A DNA stretch of 57,254 nt. It comes from Saccoglossus kowalevskii. Taxonomy: Eukaryota; Hemichordata; Enteropneusta; Harrimaniidae. The notes under the pieces were generated by a model. It worked only from the letters and a program-made list of their open reading frames with translations. It did no database searches and had not been told where the DNA came from. Below are positions 1 to 10,947 of the stretch, in pieces. A program made the translations under genes and the position numbers. The DNA lies in assembly GCF_000003605.2 (NCBI RefSeq), contig NW_003125889.1, positions 360,899-418,152 of the forward strand, read 5' to 3'. Position 1 is the stretch's first letter. Every line of letters starts with the position of its first letter.

Positions 1-664
1 AGTGGGTATAGCAGTGAGCTCTGTGGTGGGTGTGGCCATGGTGTGGATAGTGGGTATAGCAGTGAGCTCTGTGGTGGGTGTGGCCATGGTGTGGATAGTG
101 GGTATAGCAGTGAGCTGTGTGGTGGGTGTGGCCATGGTGTGGATGGTGAGTATAGCAGTGAGCTGTGTGGTGGGTGTGGCCATGGTGTGGTTGGTGGGTA
201 TAGCAATGAGCTGTGTGGTGGGTGTGGCCATGGTATGAATGGTGGGTATAGCAGTGAGCTGTGTGGTGGATGTGGCCATGGTGTGAATAGTGGGTATAGC
301 AGTAAGCTGTGTGGTGGGTGTGGCCATGGTGTGGATAGTGGGTATAGCAGTGAGCTGTGTGGTAGGTGTGGCCATGGTGTGAATAGTGAGTATAGCAGTA
401 AGCTGTGTGGTGGGTGTGGCCATGGTGTGGATAGTGGGTATAGCAGTGAGCTGTGTGGTGGGTGTGGCCATGGTGTGAATAGTGAGTATAGCAGTAAGCT
501 GTGTGGTGGGTGTGGCCATGGTGTGGATAGTGGGTATAGCAGTGAGCTGTGTGGTGGGTGTGGCCATGGTGTGAATAGTGAGTATAGCAGTAAGCTGTGT
601 GGTGGGTGTGGCCATGGTGTGGATAGTGGGTATAGCAGTAAGCTGTGTGGTGGGTGTGGCCATC
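1..664. repeat. 48-bp minisatellite, about 14 copies, cut by the window edge
   Basis: A tandem array with a 48-bp period whose unit contains GGTGGGTGTGGCCATGGTGT. Because 48 is a multiple of three, long ORFs run through it; one frame reads a 16-residue repeat containing GYSSELCGGCGHGV. From about 269 onward two unit variants alternate (AGTAAGC with GAATAG, AGTGAGC with GGATAG), giving a 96-bp higher-order repeat. The array begins at or before base 1. I treat the reading frame as a by-product of the period: there is no splice site, no poly(A) signal and no flanking coding sequence. Confidence 0.95.
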
Positions 665-1452
665 ATTCACTTTGTATCTGAATCAATGCTATCTCATCTC
701 ATCTACCGTATGACCAGATACATGCCATTTGGGATTTGTGGAATTTACTCATGAAACTAACACTTGATCCACTGCAATAACTTCCAATGAAATTAGTCAA
801 AAAACATCAAGTATAATTTCTGAGAGAAAATATAATATAATTTGCAATGTCTCCCTCTAGTGTTTCAGTCAGTTGTTCTTTCGTTTTTATAGCTTGAGTT
901 AACTCTATAACCATTTCATTAAATGTACATGTAAACGGACACATTTCACTAATTTTAAACAGACACAATTGGAAGAATTTCTTACTAACTTATTTTTTAC
1001 TTTATTTTTAGCAATCAAAAAGTTTGATTGAATAAAAAGAAATGTTGTATGTAATATTTACATTCAGCCACTATATCCAAACTCGTTAACATTATGTGCA
1101 TTATACGTAAAACATTGAGTGAACATAAAAGATAGAACATATGTAATTTGTATGCAGGTAACATCCATAAGATTTGATACACATTATATTGCATACAATT
1201 GGAAATTTAGTACAGATGTTGAACAGTAGATATATACAATGTTTCTTTGTTTTGTTTACCAATAATTTATGACATCTTTGTAGAAAAAAATACCCACTTT
1301 GAAACTCCTATATCTTGTTAATTGTCAGTGCTTACTCATCTCAACAAGTACTATAGTCAAGAAATCTGTTTAAATAGGAGTATTAAATAAGCCACAAAGT
1401 ATGGAAACTGAAATATTTGTGGTGTGAAAGTTTGGTAAGACAAAGCACGTAC
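665..1452. other. AT-rich non-coding stretch
   Basis: No coding segment, element termini or RNA gene could be supported here. On the minus strand this lies downstream of the last exon candidate at 1453 and is probably intron or 3' flank. Confidence 0.5.
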
Positions 1453-1483
1453 TGGGAAGACCGCCCTCATGAAGTGCACACAA
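1453..1483 (-). CDS. Candidate 31-bp internal exon of a helical (ARM/HEAT-like) protein
   Basis: On the minus strand an acceptor (ttaagtcag) precedes ten open codons reading LCALHEGGLP, then a GTACGT donor at 1452/1451. It starts in phase 0 and leaves one base, which matches the exon at 1652-1704 that ends in phase 0. Joined to that exon the protein continues as leucine-rich amphipathic helix. The exon is short, so an open frame alone is weak evidence; the support is the matching phase. No family is recognised. Confidence 0.35.
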
Positions 1484-1651
1484 CTGACTTAAATGTAAGT
1501 TGGAACCACTTAAAGTATAACAAAATCATCATACAGTAAACTGATTAAGAAACACAATGATCACAATAAAAATTGTTAATGCTGCTAAACCAGCCCTCTA
1601 CAGAATCATGTTATCCATCAGTGTCCAGCATGACTAGACAAAGTGGCTCAC

Positions 1652-1704
1652 TACAAGTACATCAAATCTCAACAGGTGGCTTCCTATTAATTCACTGACT
1701 AAGC
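1652..1704 (-). CDS. Internal exon of a helical (ARM/HEAT-like) protein
   Basis: Good acceptor (tacttctacag) and strong donor (GTA|GTGAGC). One frame only is open, reading LVSELIGSHLLRFDVLV after two bases that complete a codon with the exon at 4805-4834 (T+GC = Cys). It ends in phase 0. Residue pattern and composition fit an amphipathic helix pair. Together with 8037-8104, 5215-5272 and 4805-4834 it forms an in-phase series on one strand. I cannot name the gene. Confidence 0.5.
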
Positions 1705-3180
1705 CTGTAGAAGTACTATTCACTACAACCTGTAATGATTATTATCATTAGGAATTATTATTAATTTGAATAACTCTGGTAGTTTCAGATGTACATTAAA
1801 ACATGTGTGTATGTGCCACATATATTTGAGAAGACATTACAACGTCAACTTCACGGCACACAAAATAATTGTATTTCTCTCGTACATGCATCTCGTGGTG
1901 ATTTTTCATGGATTGTGGAATGAATATTGTTAGAATTTAGTTCAATATTAACAATTATGTTTCCAAAACATCCCCAAAACCACAAATATAGTGATGGTTT
2001 CAAAAATTATTATATTTTGGTGTTCGTGATCAGGGATCTTTTATGCAAATGAGCTAGAAATCTCTACAACGTTCTACAGCATCTTGAAACTCAAAATTAC
2101 GATTATGTATTAGGTTTATCCTTTAGCTCTTCAAAATGGCTTGAAACAAATGAATTTTAATACTAAACTCATTTAATGAATCTGGTATTGTGAGTCCACT
2201 CATATCCTCTATACACCCATACATCCGTGTAATCTTACAATAATTATGCTATAAAATGCTATTTGTCAAAGAGGAGACAGCAGTTAGCATGAGCTAAGGA
2301 ATGTCCAAACTAAGAATATAGAATATAAGTTAAGAATATAGAAATCCTCAGTTCTTTTAACTATGATTACTCAGTACAGTAACTATAGGAAGGTATACAT
2401 GTTAGTTCTATGGTTATGAAACAATACCAAAACAAATTCAGAAAAATTCAGATCACAAAGTCTCATCGTCAATCCAATTTGTTCCAGAGAATAATGTCTC
2501 TGGATGTGCTTGCGTTAATTGTCATGCCGGAAATGGCATACCGAAATGAATAGTTATGAAAGTAATAGAAAATCTTTTGAATACAATAGTATTTCACCCG
2601 AGCTAAGAGCTCTCACACACGCTTCATTAGCCCATGCTGAGGGTCTAGACTAGGTTTAAATAACAAGCAAGATTTAGCTTTACTTAGCGATTCTTAGCAC
2701 TGGCTAACGTTTTTGACCTCTTAGCACATGATAAGAGTGTGCACAACTACTGGTTGTTCAATCAAGGACAAATATCACTATAACCCAGCAACTTCTTTGA
2801 TTTATCACAAAAAATCTACATGAGATAAGCTATCAGTACCTTAAATACATACTTCAGAAATTAGGTTACAAGATCAAAACCATTGTCACTGCCCTATTAT
2901 TGTTCATCTTTCTTGTTAAAGGCCTGTAACTGGCAACTATCTATAATACAATCTTAAATTCAAATACACTGATCTCACTGTAACAACAAACCAGGGTTGT
3001 TATAGCAACTATATGTTCTGGTTGATATCATCCTAGTTTAAATTTTGGAGGTCTATACCATTTTATGTTTTATGATGAGATAAAATACACAACACCACTT
3101 GTTGTTCACCTGTCTCTCATAAATTATTATGTTTATAAGGCAGAGATGAGGTTCCTTAGCTGGAACAGCCTCATTGACAT
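1705..3180. other. Intronic/intergenic, no gene supported
   Basis: AT-rich sequence. Around 2590-2750 there is a cluster of TTAGC/GCTAA words in both orientations (agctaagagc, gattcttagcac, ctggctaacg), which looks like a small degraded palindromic element, but I could not define its ends. A plus-strand acceptor-like site near 2487 opens a 19-codon frame (ACVNCHAGNG) without a donor; not supported as an exon. Confidence 0.4.
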
Positions 3181-3194
3181 GGGGGGGGGGGGGG
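3181..3194. repeat. G14 mononucleotide run
   Basis: Fourteen consecutive G on the plus strand (C14 on minus), directly at the 3' side of the minus-strand open segment 3195-3341. Its length decides the reading frame beyond it: 13 C would continue through HVNEAVPAKEP, 14 C gives an early TGA at 3171-3173, 15 C gives a third frame. Runs of this kind vary in length and are often misread. Confidence 0.9.
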
Positions 3195-3341
3195 TCTTGC
3201 ATAGACAGTCAGGTCATGGTCAGGCTCCTCAGTTCTATTGTAGTTCATCTCTGAAAGTTTTATTGAACCTGAACTTGGCTGAAGCTGGCTCGGGCTCAAC
3301 ACATTTACACAGTCATTTCTGCTGGCTGGAGCTTTTGGGCT
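3195..3341 (-). CDS. Possible coding exon reading into a poly-C tract (unrecognised)
   Basis: A strong acceptor (ctttgttttcatcag) is followed by 49 open codons in phase 0, including SPSQLQPSSGSIKLSEMNY and EEPDHDLTVYAR, then a proline run encoded by the C14 tract. No convincing donor follows, so it could be a terminal exon ending at TGA 3171-3173. It does not fit the phase of its neighbours (4805-4834 ends with one base over, 1652-1704 needs one base before it), so it is either an alternative last exon of something else or a transposon relic. A plus-strand ORF covers the same place. Confidence 0.25.
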
Positions 3342-3419
3342 CTGATGAAAACAAAGTAATAGAGTTCAAATTTTACAACAGAAACAACTTTGCCCTGTTA
3401 AAATTTTCAGTCAAGTGAA

Positions 3420-4800
3420 AATTTTGGCTCGGACATTTTAGTCCAATATTTGGCTGAAAGACATTTTGACAACACCATAGTTTAGTACTTTTATTAAAGT
3501 GCAACATTCTATTTCACAAACCTAATATTTACATTAAATTTCCTATGTAGATTGTCACTGATATTTGCCCAATTCAGGTTGTTGGCAAGGATAAATTTAT
3601 TAAATACATTTTTATAAGGGTATGGTTTTTAAAAGATTATATTATAAGGTCATATTTGCCTATTGGTATTGTTTGCTAAGTCATCATTAATAAAGGTTCA
3701 TATGCACTTGCCTGTTGTTCGATTGTTTCTTTGACTTCACATGTCTAAAGCAGATTTGTACTGCTTGACTGTCAGACTTAATCCATACATAGTCACATTG
3801 GCATTTTCAAATTAAACATTTTCAGAAATGTTTCACCCGAATGAGGTCAAAAAATTACAAACACTCACGAATAATTTCATCCAAGAGTTCAATTTAAAGT
3901 GTATTGTTGTTGAACTTGGTCGCTACTTCTTTTTATCCAACAAAGTTATTGTTACAGTTACAGACAGTTTTTAACAATACCTGTGTCCAGTTTATTACAA
4001 CAACACATCTTAAGCTTTCTCTGTAAAAAGTAATAAAATGTTCCAGTCAGAAAACAGCAATGGAACTAAAATTTAATTAATTTTGATTCACCCTGAGGTT
4101 ATAAAACATCTGAGAACTTAACACCCACTTTCAAATATCAAGCCTGGTGCCACTGAGACTGCTTTCACAACTCATGTCCTCTGATTTTTACAATTCAGTC
4201 ACTGATTTTTTTTTTATTTATAGCTAAAATTAATTTTCACAATGTCTTAGCATTAAAATAAGAAGCATTGTTGACCCAGTAGTGTGTAAGTCAAATCAAC
4301 GCTGAATCAAAGCTACAGTATTTGTTCAAATCATATACTTGATGCAGACTAATTAATAACCAATGCTGCACATTGTATTCACACAGCTTTCAATAAATTA
4401 TATTAAATAAATTTATCTTATTTGTTTTATTTCATATTTATTTAGTTGTTTTTCATAAAATGTTATTGCTACATACTGATAAAAACTTGAATTTCTAAAA
4501 TATTTTTGTCATTTGCTGTATATTGAATCATTAAAATATTACTTTGACAATATGTAATATATGTAAGTGCATGCGCTGCTAATAGAGTACATATGTGTTA
4601 TTGCAAGTATTTGAATGTATAATAAAGGGCATACATGTAGTTTATAAGCACACATAGCCAGGAGCCAGGGACAGGGCAAAAGCCACTTGACATGTATGTA
4701 AGAGAGAACAGTGTTAAAGCAGGCAGAATGGACATTTTACAGTGCTTCAGTTTGTGAACATTTTTAAACACTTCAACCAATCAATTAGGATATACACCAC
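3420..4800. other. AT-rich intronic stretch
   Basis: Nothing coding is supported. A minus-strand open segment near 4140-4190 (DMSCESSLSG) has a weak acceptor, and joining it to the upstream exon creates a stop codon. Confidence 0.4.
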
Positions 4801-4804
4801 TCAC

Positions 4805-4834
4805 AGTCTGTGTCAGCAACATCATTTAGAAACA
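4805..4834 (-). CDS. 30-bp microexon of a helical protein
   Basis: Flanked by a very good acceptor (ttctttccatcctttccag) and a GTGAGT donor. Only one frame is open, reading FLNDVADTD, with two bases before and one after. The preceding exon (5215-5272) leaves one base and the following one (1652-1704) starts with two, so both joins are in frame. The splice-site quality makes this one of the more believable microexons in the window. Confidence 0.5.
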
Positions 4835-5214
4835 CTGGAAAGGATGGAAAGAATAATTGTCATACAAAGATTGTAATAAACAGGCTGACCTTGAAAGTAG
4901 GTCATTCATGTATCAAATGTTTTAAGTAAATGTCACATTTTACTTGTTGACTAAAAGAAGTAATTTTCCATTGCTAAGAAAACCATTTAATGAAACATCA
5001 ATTTCAAAGTCACATTTCCACATAGCAAGTCAAACAGAACAAATTTCTGTCAAGGTATCAAAGAGTGCAACTATGGTAACACGTCAAGTATGTTAACTGA
5101 AGTATTTAAACATAATTTATTTTCAAACTTTCTGTCAAGAGGGTCAACATACCGGTACCTACTAAAATAATTCCATTTCCACACAGAAGCACAAATGCCG
5201 ACAACGCAACTTAC

Positions 5215-5272
5215 AGAGCACACTCCTTCCTATCTCAGCTGCTATCATCATCATCAACAGCCATGGATGGCG
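5215..5272 (-). CDS. Internal exon of a helical protein
   Basis: Acceptor ttatcttaactgag and a perfect GTAAGT donor at 5214/5213. The single open frame reads HPWLLMMMIAAEIGRSVL, starting in phase 0 and leaving one base. It joins in frame to 8037-8104 (ends phase 0) upstream and 4805-4834 downstream, producing a continuous hydrophobic/amphipathic helical sequence. Part of the ATG-rich stretch comes from a TGATGATGATG run, so composition alone is not decisive. Confidence 0.45.
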
Positions 5273-5279
5273 CTCAGTT

Positions 5280-6970
5280 AAGATAAATTGGAAAGCTTGT
5301 CCGTTTATGTCACAGCGCACACACATATTCTGACAGTTATCAAATCACCATAGAAGCAGCAGACCCACCAACACAAAGGTAGCCAAGTATTCAGCACAGC
5401 CAGCAAGACAGGCAAACCACATCTATCTACTCAAAACTTTCTTTGGCAACACAGATATTCATGATATTTCCAGTCATAGGACTAGTGCCACATTAACAAC
5501 AAAACATGCCAAAAACATGTGACTGAATAACTCATACATGTACATATTTGTCTGTTTTTTTACAAGATAACAGCCCCCTATAAGCCATAAATAAAGCAAT
5601 CCTGGCCTATACTTGCCACACATTTTGAAAAGACTATTGTCTAAAAGTGATCCAATCATTGGAATTTAGTATTGAAACGTGACCCAGCGATAAATCTTAT
5701 CTTAGCTATCTGTATTTTATGATTATAAATCACTAATTATGTTGATTATGGCACCTTCTCTCGTGAAACAAGTAGTCACCTCATTGCAAAGTCTACATGT
5801 ATCTCAAATGTAATTTATCTTTTTTAAGACTACTGCATCTATAAATAGATTTTTATGCAAAGAATTACATGAGTTTATAAGATGCGGGTTAAGTTTATAA
5901 AAACACTGACACTGTATTATTTCCAGAAGTTTTAATTCACTGAATTTAATATAATCACGATGATTTGTTTAAGGTGTCACTACAACCACATCTTGCTGCA
6001 GGTGTCACTGCAATTTGCTATTACTATTAAAATTATTGCAAAAGCTATACTCCATATGTAATTTTACTGACCAATCAAATTGCTTTTTTCAAATTAAAGC
6101 TGGTTGCCTGGTACATGTACATGTAGCAAGATTTTGCCTTTTTTAACTCAATCATTCAAGAGACTGTTTTACTTACATCACAATAAAGTCACTCTAACTA
6201 TCGGCCATCCAGTCAAAGGAGACACTATAGAATTAGTATGCTGTGAATAACAAGCTTAGGGGCTGACACCAAACAATAGACAAGAAGTTATTTGTTCCAA
6301 TCCCAAATAAGCCATGCACTAAACCTTGGTGTTTTGAAATGAACAATGTAAGACCATACTATAGCCATTGTGAGTTCTTTCCACTGTCCAAAACCTTGTT
6401 TTATACCATATATTAAATTAAAAGAAATACTTCATCCAAACCACTGCTTTTTTGAGTATCTCCATGAGACGGGTCTTTTATCATCGGCACTTCAAACACT
6501 CGCTACACTGCCCCTTTTGGTGACAACAATAGCCATCTTCTTCAGCTTCATTACTTTGTCTCTGTACCTAGTATTTCCAGATCACTGTCACCCTTTTCTG
6601 TAAAAGGTTTAAAACTTTCTCCAAGTAACAAATATGTAACCCACAATCATAGCTGGGATTTTAAGCATCTTAGAGATGAGTTAAAACACAATATGTAGTG
6701 TGAATTGAAGGATATGCTTTTATTTTGGATTGTCAATAAGCTTAACTAGTTTTGCACTGTGAGGGAAAATACTGCTGAATAAAAAATCAAATTCAAAACA
6801 CACTAATTAAACGTACCCTGCATTACATTCAAAAATAGTTCAATTGAAAAGCTTGGCAGTAAAGCATTGGATCCTGTTCTAATGTATACAACAAAATTAC
6901 TGCTACATATATACATACTACAAAATAGTTGCATATCACTCATCTTTTGCACATTTTGTTTGAAATATCA
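5280..6970. other. Intronic stretch with two rejected exon-like sites
   Basis: AT-rich. Minus-strand sites near 6170-6232 (perfect GTAAGT donor) and 6569-6598 (good acceptor) look like exons, but the first is closed in all frames and the second does not match neighbouring phases. Confidence 0.4.
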
Positions 6971-6974
6971 CTAG

Positions 6975-7650
6975 CAGATATACCGGTAAGTGGTGTTCTC
7001 ACTGGACGAAATAAGCCGTTGTCACAAAGCGAGAACGTTGTTAAAATGTGTGTGTGAACAGAATATGCCGTTATGGCATCAGCGTTTTTGACATCGTCAT
7101 AATAGGGGTGGACCAGATCCAAAATGCCGTTGTCACACCGGCTCTTACACAACGCAATGTTCCGTGTGAACACATTACGACGGCCAAATGCCCTCTATCG
7201 CCGACTTATTTATGTTTGTCATTACACAAGATGACATCAGATATTACAGGTCGAATATCAAACTGGTCAGACAAAGAAACAAGATTACTGATATCTGTAT
7301 AGAGAGAATCGAATATTCATAAAATGATGAATGGAACGTCTAGGGATGCTAGAGTATATGCTGTGATTGCAGAGAAAGCGGCTGAAAAGGGGTTCAGTTG
7401 GAAAGGACGTCATTACAATATCAACGGAAAATCAAAACTTTACGTATAAAGTATGTGACTGAGCACAACAACAGAAGCGGTAGAGATTGAACAACTATAC
7501 TATTTTGGGAGGAACAACACAAAATATTAGGTGGAAGACCAGCATTCAATCCTCAAACACAAAGTGAGAACGCGAGCAGACAATTCAGCAGATTATCTAA
7601 TATTTGCACAACAAAAAAACAGTGTAAACACCGGCGTTTTTTAGACGTGT
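6975..7650 (+). mobile_element. PIF/Harbinger-like element relic
   Basis: A CpG-richer island in AT-rich DNA. It has imperfect inverted ends (GTGTTCTCACTG near 6990 against the complement of CAGTGTAAACAC near 7629) and contains the broken Myb/SANT-like gene at 7225-7560. Assignment to Harbinger rests on that gene, which is the DNA-binding partner protein of PIF/Harbinger transposons. No transposase was seen, and no target duplication could be fixed. Confidence 0.4.
7225..7560 (+). pseudogene. Broken Myb/SANT-like DNA-binding protein (Harbinger-type)
   Basis: The plus strand reads NWSDK-ETRLLISV, a TAG stop, then an N-terminal-helix continuation (VYAVIAEKAAEKGFSWKG). After a frameshift near 7433 it reads KIKTLRIKYV..HNNRSGRD, a TGA, and WEEQHKILGGRPAFNP. 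This order (N-W-[ST]-D/E-x-E-T-x-x-L-[IL], then KIK-x-LR, then a W-[EF]-E-x(3)-ILG-RP ending) is the usual layout of metazoan Myb/SANT-like (MSANTD/GT1-type) proteins. Two in-frame stops and one frameshift show it is dead. Confidence 0.6.
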
Positions 7651-7654
7651 GCTT

Positions 7655-8030
7655 ATATAAATGTAGTTCAGTAAATGCATAATATCCTGTTTAACATTAT
7701 CATGTGTGTTCAAACAATGCGCAGAGAAAAACAATCATGCAGCAATGGATGGAAGACTGGATAAAAACAATTATTTAATACTACAATGACACAAACTCAT
7801 AATATCATTTGAAAGTTCATTCAAAAAGCTATCAACAGCAGGGTAATGTATCTGCCAATTATTGACTGTTTGCAATCATAACACGAAATGCATGTTCACA
7901 GACATGATTATAGACATCATGTCTTGTAAGAAGCGAACATTTCTAGTTCAGTAAAATTATGAAACCTCAGTTTTTGAAATACTCAAGTGATAAAAACTGA
8001 TAATTCATGGTGGAGAGTACTTTAATATCC
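7655..8030. other. Non-coding stretch
   Basis: No gene or repeat boundary supported between the Harbinger relic and the exon at 8037. Confidence 0.4.
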
Positions 8031-8036
8031 ACTCAC

Positions 8037-8104
8037 TTGAACAACACTGTCACTCATAGCAACCAGCTCTACCAATAAGTGATAACCACACAATGTAGGC
8101 TGTA
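8037..8104 (-). CDS. Exon of an unrecognised helical (ARM/HEAT-like) protein
   Basis: Acceptor ggaaacatattcag and strong donor CAA|GTGAGTGG. One frame is open for 22 codons, including LCGYHLLVELVAMSDSVVQ, with two leading bases and a phase-0 end. The next exon down the strand (5215-5272) starts in phase 0, so they join directly. Alternating leucine/valine spacing suggests a helix of an ARM/HEAT-type repeat. What lies upstream is unresolved: it needs a preceding exon leaving one base, and the 10948-11917 exon leaves two, so at least one more exon is missing if these belong to one gene. Confidence 0.5.
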
Positions 8105-8414
8105 CTGAATATGTTTCCCAATGTCGGTAATTGATAAGAGAACATTTGCCGTTGCAATTCTTCTACATTCTTGAATAACTGTTGTTAGAATGGGTAATTA
8201 AAAATCGAATAACAAAAGAAGTCAAATGCCTATTATATAGAAATCAATTCCACAAGAACACTACAATAGCAGTCAAGGTTGCAGTTCAATTCATGCTTAC
8301 TGCAGAGTGAAAAGTATTTGAAATGTGCACAGTTAGAACTAGATGAGTACACTATGACAGTTACATGTAGTACATACATAGCCTCTACAGACATGCAACC
8401 ACAGTATAGACATG

Positions 8415-8600
8415 AACTGTAAAACCATTTATTTTCACTGACATTTAATTTCACTATTTTGATGTTTTGAGCAAGTTTCATTTAATTTCATGAATTTGTC
8501 AAGAAAACAATGAGTTTTATTGTCATTTTACAAGTTCACAAAGATTTCACAGCAAAAATAGCGGAATGAAACCCTGTAAATAATTGACGCATTTACAGTA
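8415..8600. mobile_element. Palindromic MITE, second family
   Basis: Begins AACTGTAAAACCATTTATTTTCACT and ends with a complementary ATTTACAGTA. Internally rich in TTTCACT/AGTGAAA words. A diverged relative lies at 39944-40100. It shares the terminal TACTGTAAA with the main MITE family but not its internal sequence. Confidence 0.5.
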
Positions 8601-8745
8601 AATAGTATCTCTCATTTCCTATATTCTCTAAGTTACACTATTTTGGGGATCATGTTTTTATCCTCCACTAAAAAGTAACAGATGGTAGCAAGCTAGTAAC
8701 CTGTTTTGTATAAATTCTATGAATAGAAAGATTAGAAAATATTTA

Positions 8746-8763
8746 CCCCCCCCCCCCCCCCCC
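8746..8763. repeat. C18 mononucleotide run
   Basis: Eighteen consecutive C on the plus strand in AT-rich non-coding DNA; G18 on the other strand. Confidence 0.95.
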
Positions 8764-9459
8764 TCAGTAGTTTGATACATTTAGATTTCGCGTTTTGAAA
8801 ATTACCGGTAATAGGTGGGTAAGACTGAGTAATTTGTAAATTTTTAGAGCTGTTCAGTAAATCAGTAAACAAAACCCTAATGCAGAATGCTGCATATGCA
8901 AACACAACATGTAATGTAGGAAATTGCAATAAATTTTATGAAATCCACAGTGATAATTCCTGTCTAAAAAACATGTCTCTGTTATAATTCACTAAATTCA
9001 TGTATATGTTGTGAATCTCCTCTAAACATTCAGAGCCATTTTAGATACACAGATTATGAGATTACAGAATCAGCATTACCATGATACGAGACAAAAATTC
9101 ATTGAAGCCAAGTATAGGTAGTTGGATACAATGTACGTTAGCAATAAAACCAAGTAGAGACTTAGAATGGGATACATTTCAATTCTACACAATGTAGTTT
9201 AATAAGGACGACACCATACAAAACTATTGTCTGATAACACTAATTTTTGTTACCATTGAAGTTTTGGGATAATATTTTATCAATAGTGGCCATTATAGTT
9301 GAGGATTTGAATAAGCAGCATATTGATGAAGTCAGCAAATAATATCAAAAATCACCTGGCCATTACTTTTTTTAATTTCCTCTCGCAACAGGAAATTCTG
9401 AGAAGATGGTTAAATATGAGTTTAAAGTCAACTGTTTCAGAAACATTAAAACTCAATCA
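8764..9459. other. 3' flank of the exon at 9460; non-coding
   Basis: An ATTAAA (complement of 9371-9376) lies about 85 nt after the stop codon of the minus-strand exon 9460-9544 and is the nearest poly(A)-signal variant. Nothing else supported. Confidence 0.3.
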
Positions 9460-9544
9460 TCAAGGGAGCAAATGGCTTTCTTTCAGCAGTTCAACAGCCT
9501 TATCGTTGCATTTCCGATAAGAATTCATGGTTTCCTGCAACCAA
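9460..9544 (-). CDS. Terminal exon candidate of the unknown gene at 9.5-26 kb
   Basis: The minus strand opens 27 codons, WLQETMNSYRKCNDKAVELL then KESHLLP, and stops at TGA 9460-9462. With the acceptor at 9546/9545 (aacgtag) it starts with one base, which completes the codon left open by the 10948-11917 exon. A stronger-looking acceptor 10 nt inside (ggttgcag) would give phase 0 and not fit. Composition is natural for a charged helical C-terminus. It could be an alternative last exon, because helical exons continue further down the same strand. Confidence 0.4.
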
Positions 9545-10947
9545 CTACGTTATTTTTAAATTGTTGTTCAACAAGGTATTGTATCTTGTACAAGAACTAG
9601 CAGTTTAAGTGGCTTCATGCTCTCTCATTACGTACAAAATGATCGACTTTATAATACACAAATTTACAATACCCAGAATTCCCTGAGAAACATTACCCAT
9701 AAACCATTTAGCTAAATATTCTGACAATGCACACAGGGCAGGTATTTTACACATTCTACAATCATTTTTTGTAGTTGAATCAAAAGAAAGTTGAAAAAAT
9801 AAATAAATAAAACAGTTTCTCAATTGTTTTGTAAAATTTATGCAGGGCACATTTTATCTTTATTGAAAAATTGTCATGAATATTCAAAAAATATTCAATT
9901 TTTTAAAAGGAATTTTTAAGTCTGAAACTATGAAACAAACAACTGACAAGTATAGTATAATACAACAAAACAAATCCACAACACCAATCCATTGAGTATA
10001 GTACACCACAGTACAGTCAAAATGTATATAGAACTTATGGTATTTATCAAGCCAAAATCTTTTTCAGGGTCTTATTGTTCAGTGCAGTCTGGGAATTTCA
10101 GACTTCAGTAGCAATGAGTAGGATTATGTAACAGGAACAATTCAAGAAATACACAAACCCACTGTGACTGCATGCATTGGTGTGTATGGTTTCAGCCAAG
10201 GGTGGTAATAGATCTAAGTGGAGTTGTCAATTACAAAACTAATAAACAAACTTCAGAAATTCCTAAATAAACAGAAGAAAAGCTCCAGCTAGAGGTCAAA
10301 CATACTAATCATTCATACTCATAAAATGACATTTTTACTTTTTATAGTTTGTTTAGTGCCATTCAGTCCCTGTTTGAGAAAATCATAATCCCAATGAAAA
10401 CTAATAGACATTTAGTTCATCAAACAAAGAAGTCAGTCAAGTTCACAAAGTAGAATAATTATCATGTACATATTGGATGTTGAGAAATATGCAATACTGA
10501 AGTGAAATTGGAATTCTTTTCCATAACAACTATAACTCAGGTACAATAAAGCACAGTACCCAGATAATAATATACTTTTCACAAAATTACATAAACATAC
10601 AGTAATGTAAACATGTGCAATAAAAAAGCAAAACACTCATGCAATAGAATGCACAAATTTAGGTGGATATGTATTACATAACACTTCAATTGTATGCATA
10701 TCTGCACAAATCAAGGGTGAAATTTATGACAAATTCTTGAATTCATCATACAATATTATGTCCTCTGATTGGATGATTATTATTAGCCAATCAAATTACT
10801 CCATTCATTCAAGGTGAATAACAAATAACTAGGTGACAGTAACCTAGTTATTTTAATCAAAATACATATTCCACATTTATTCACTCAAATCATTATCCAA
10901 TCATGCCATTCAGACAACACCACAACTAAATAAGAGATTTCACTAAC
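9545..10947. other. Intron with microexon-like sites
   Basis: AT-rich. Three short minus-strand segments have acceptable splice sites and open frames: near 10801-10832 (YLLFTLNEW), 9694-9717 (YLAKWFM) and 8290-8327 (SNCAHFKYFSLC, just outside). Any of these could bridge the 11-kb exon to the exon at 8.1 kb, but segments this short are open by chance too often to call. An AATAAA (complement of 10876-10881) follows the in-frame TAG at 10926, so polyadenylation there is also possible. Confidence 0.3.

Noticed and set aside
43-681. 212-codon ORF of cysteine/glycine-rich repeats
   Set aside because: It follows from a 48-bp period; no gene signals around it.
6173-6222. Exon-like segment with perfect GTAAGT donor
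   Set aside because: All three frames contain stops.
6569-6598. 30-bp microexon (KGDSDLEIL) on minus
   Set aside because: Good acceptor, but its phase does not fit between 8037-8104 and 5215-5272.
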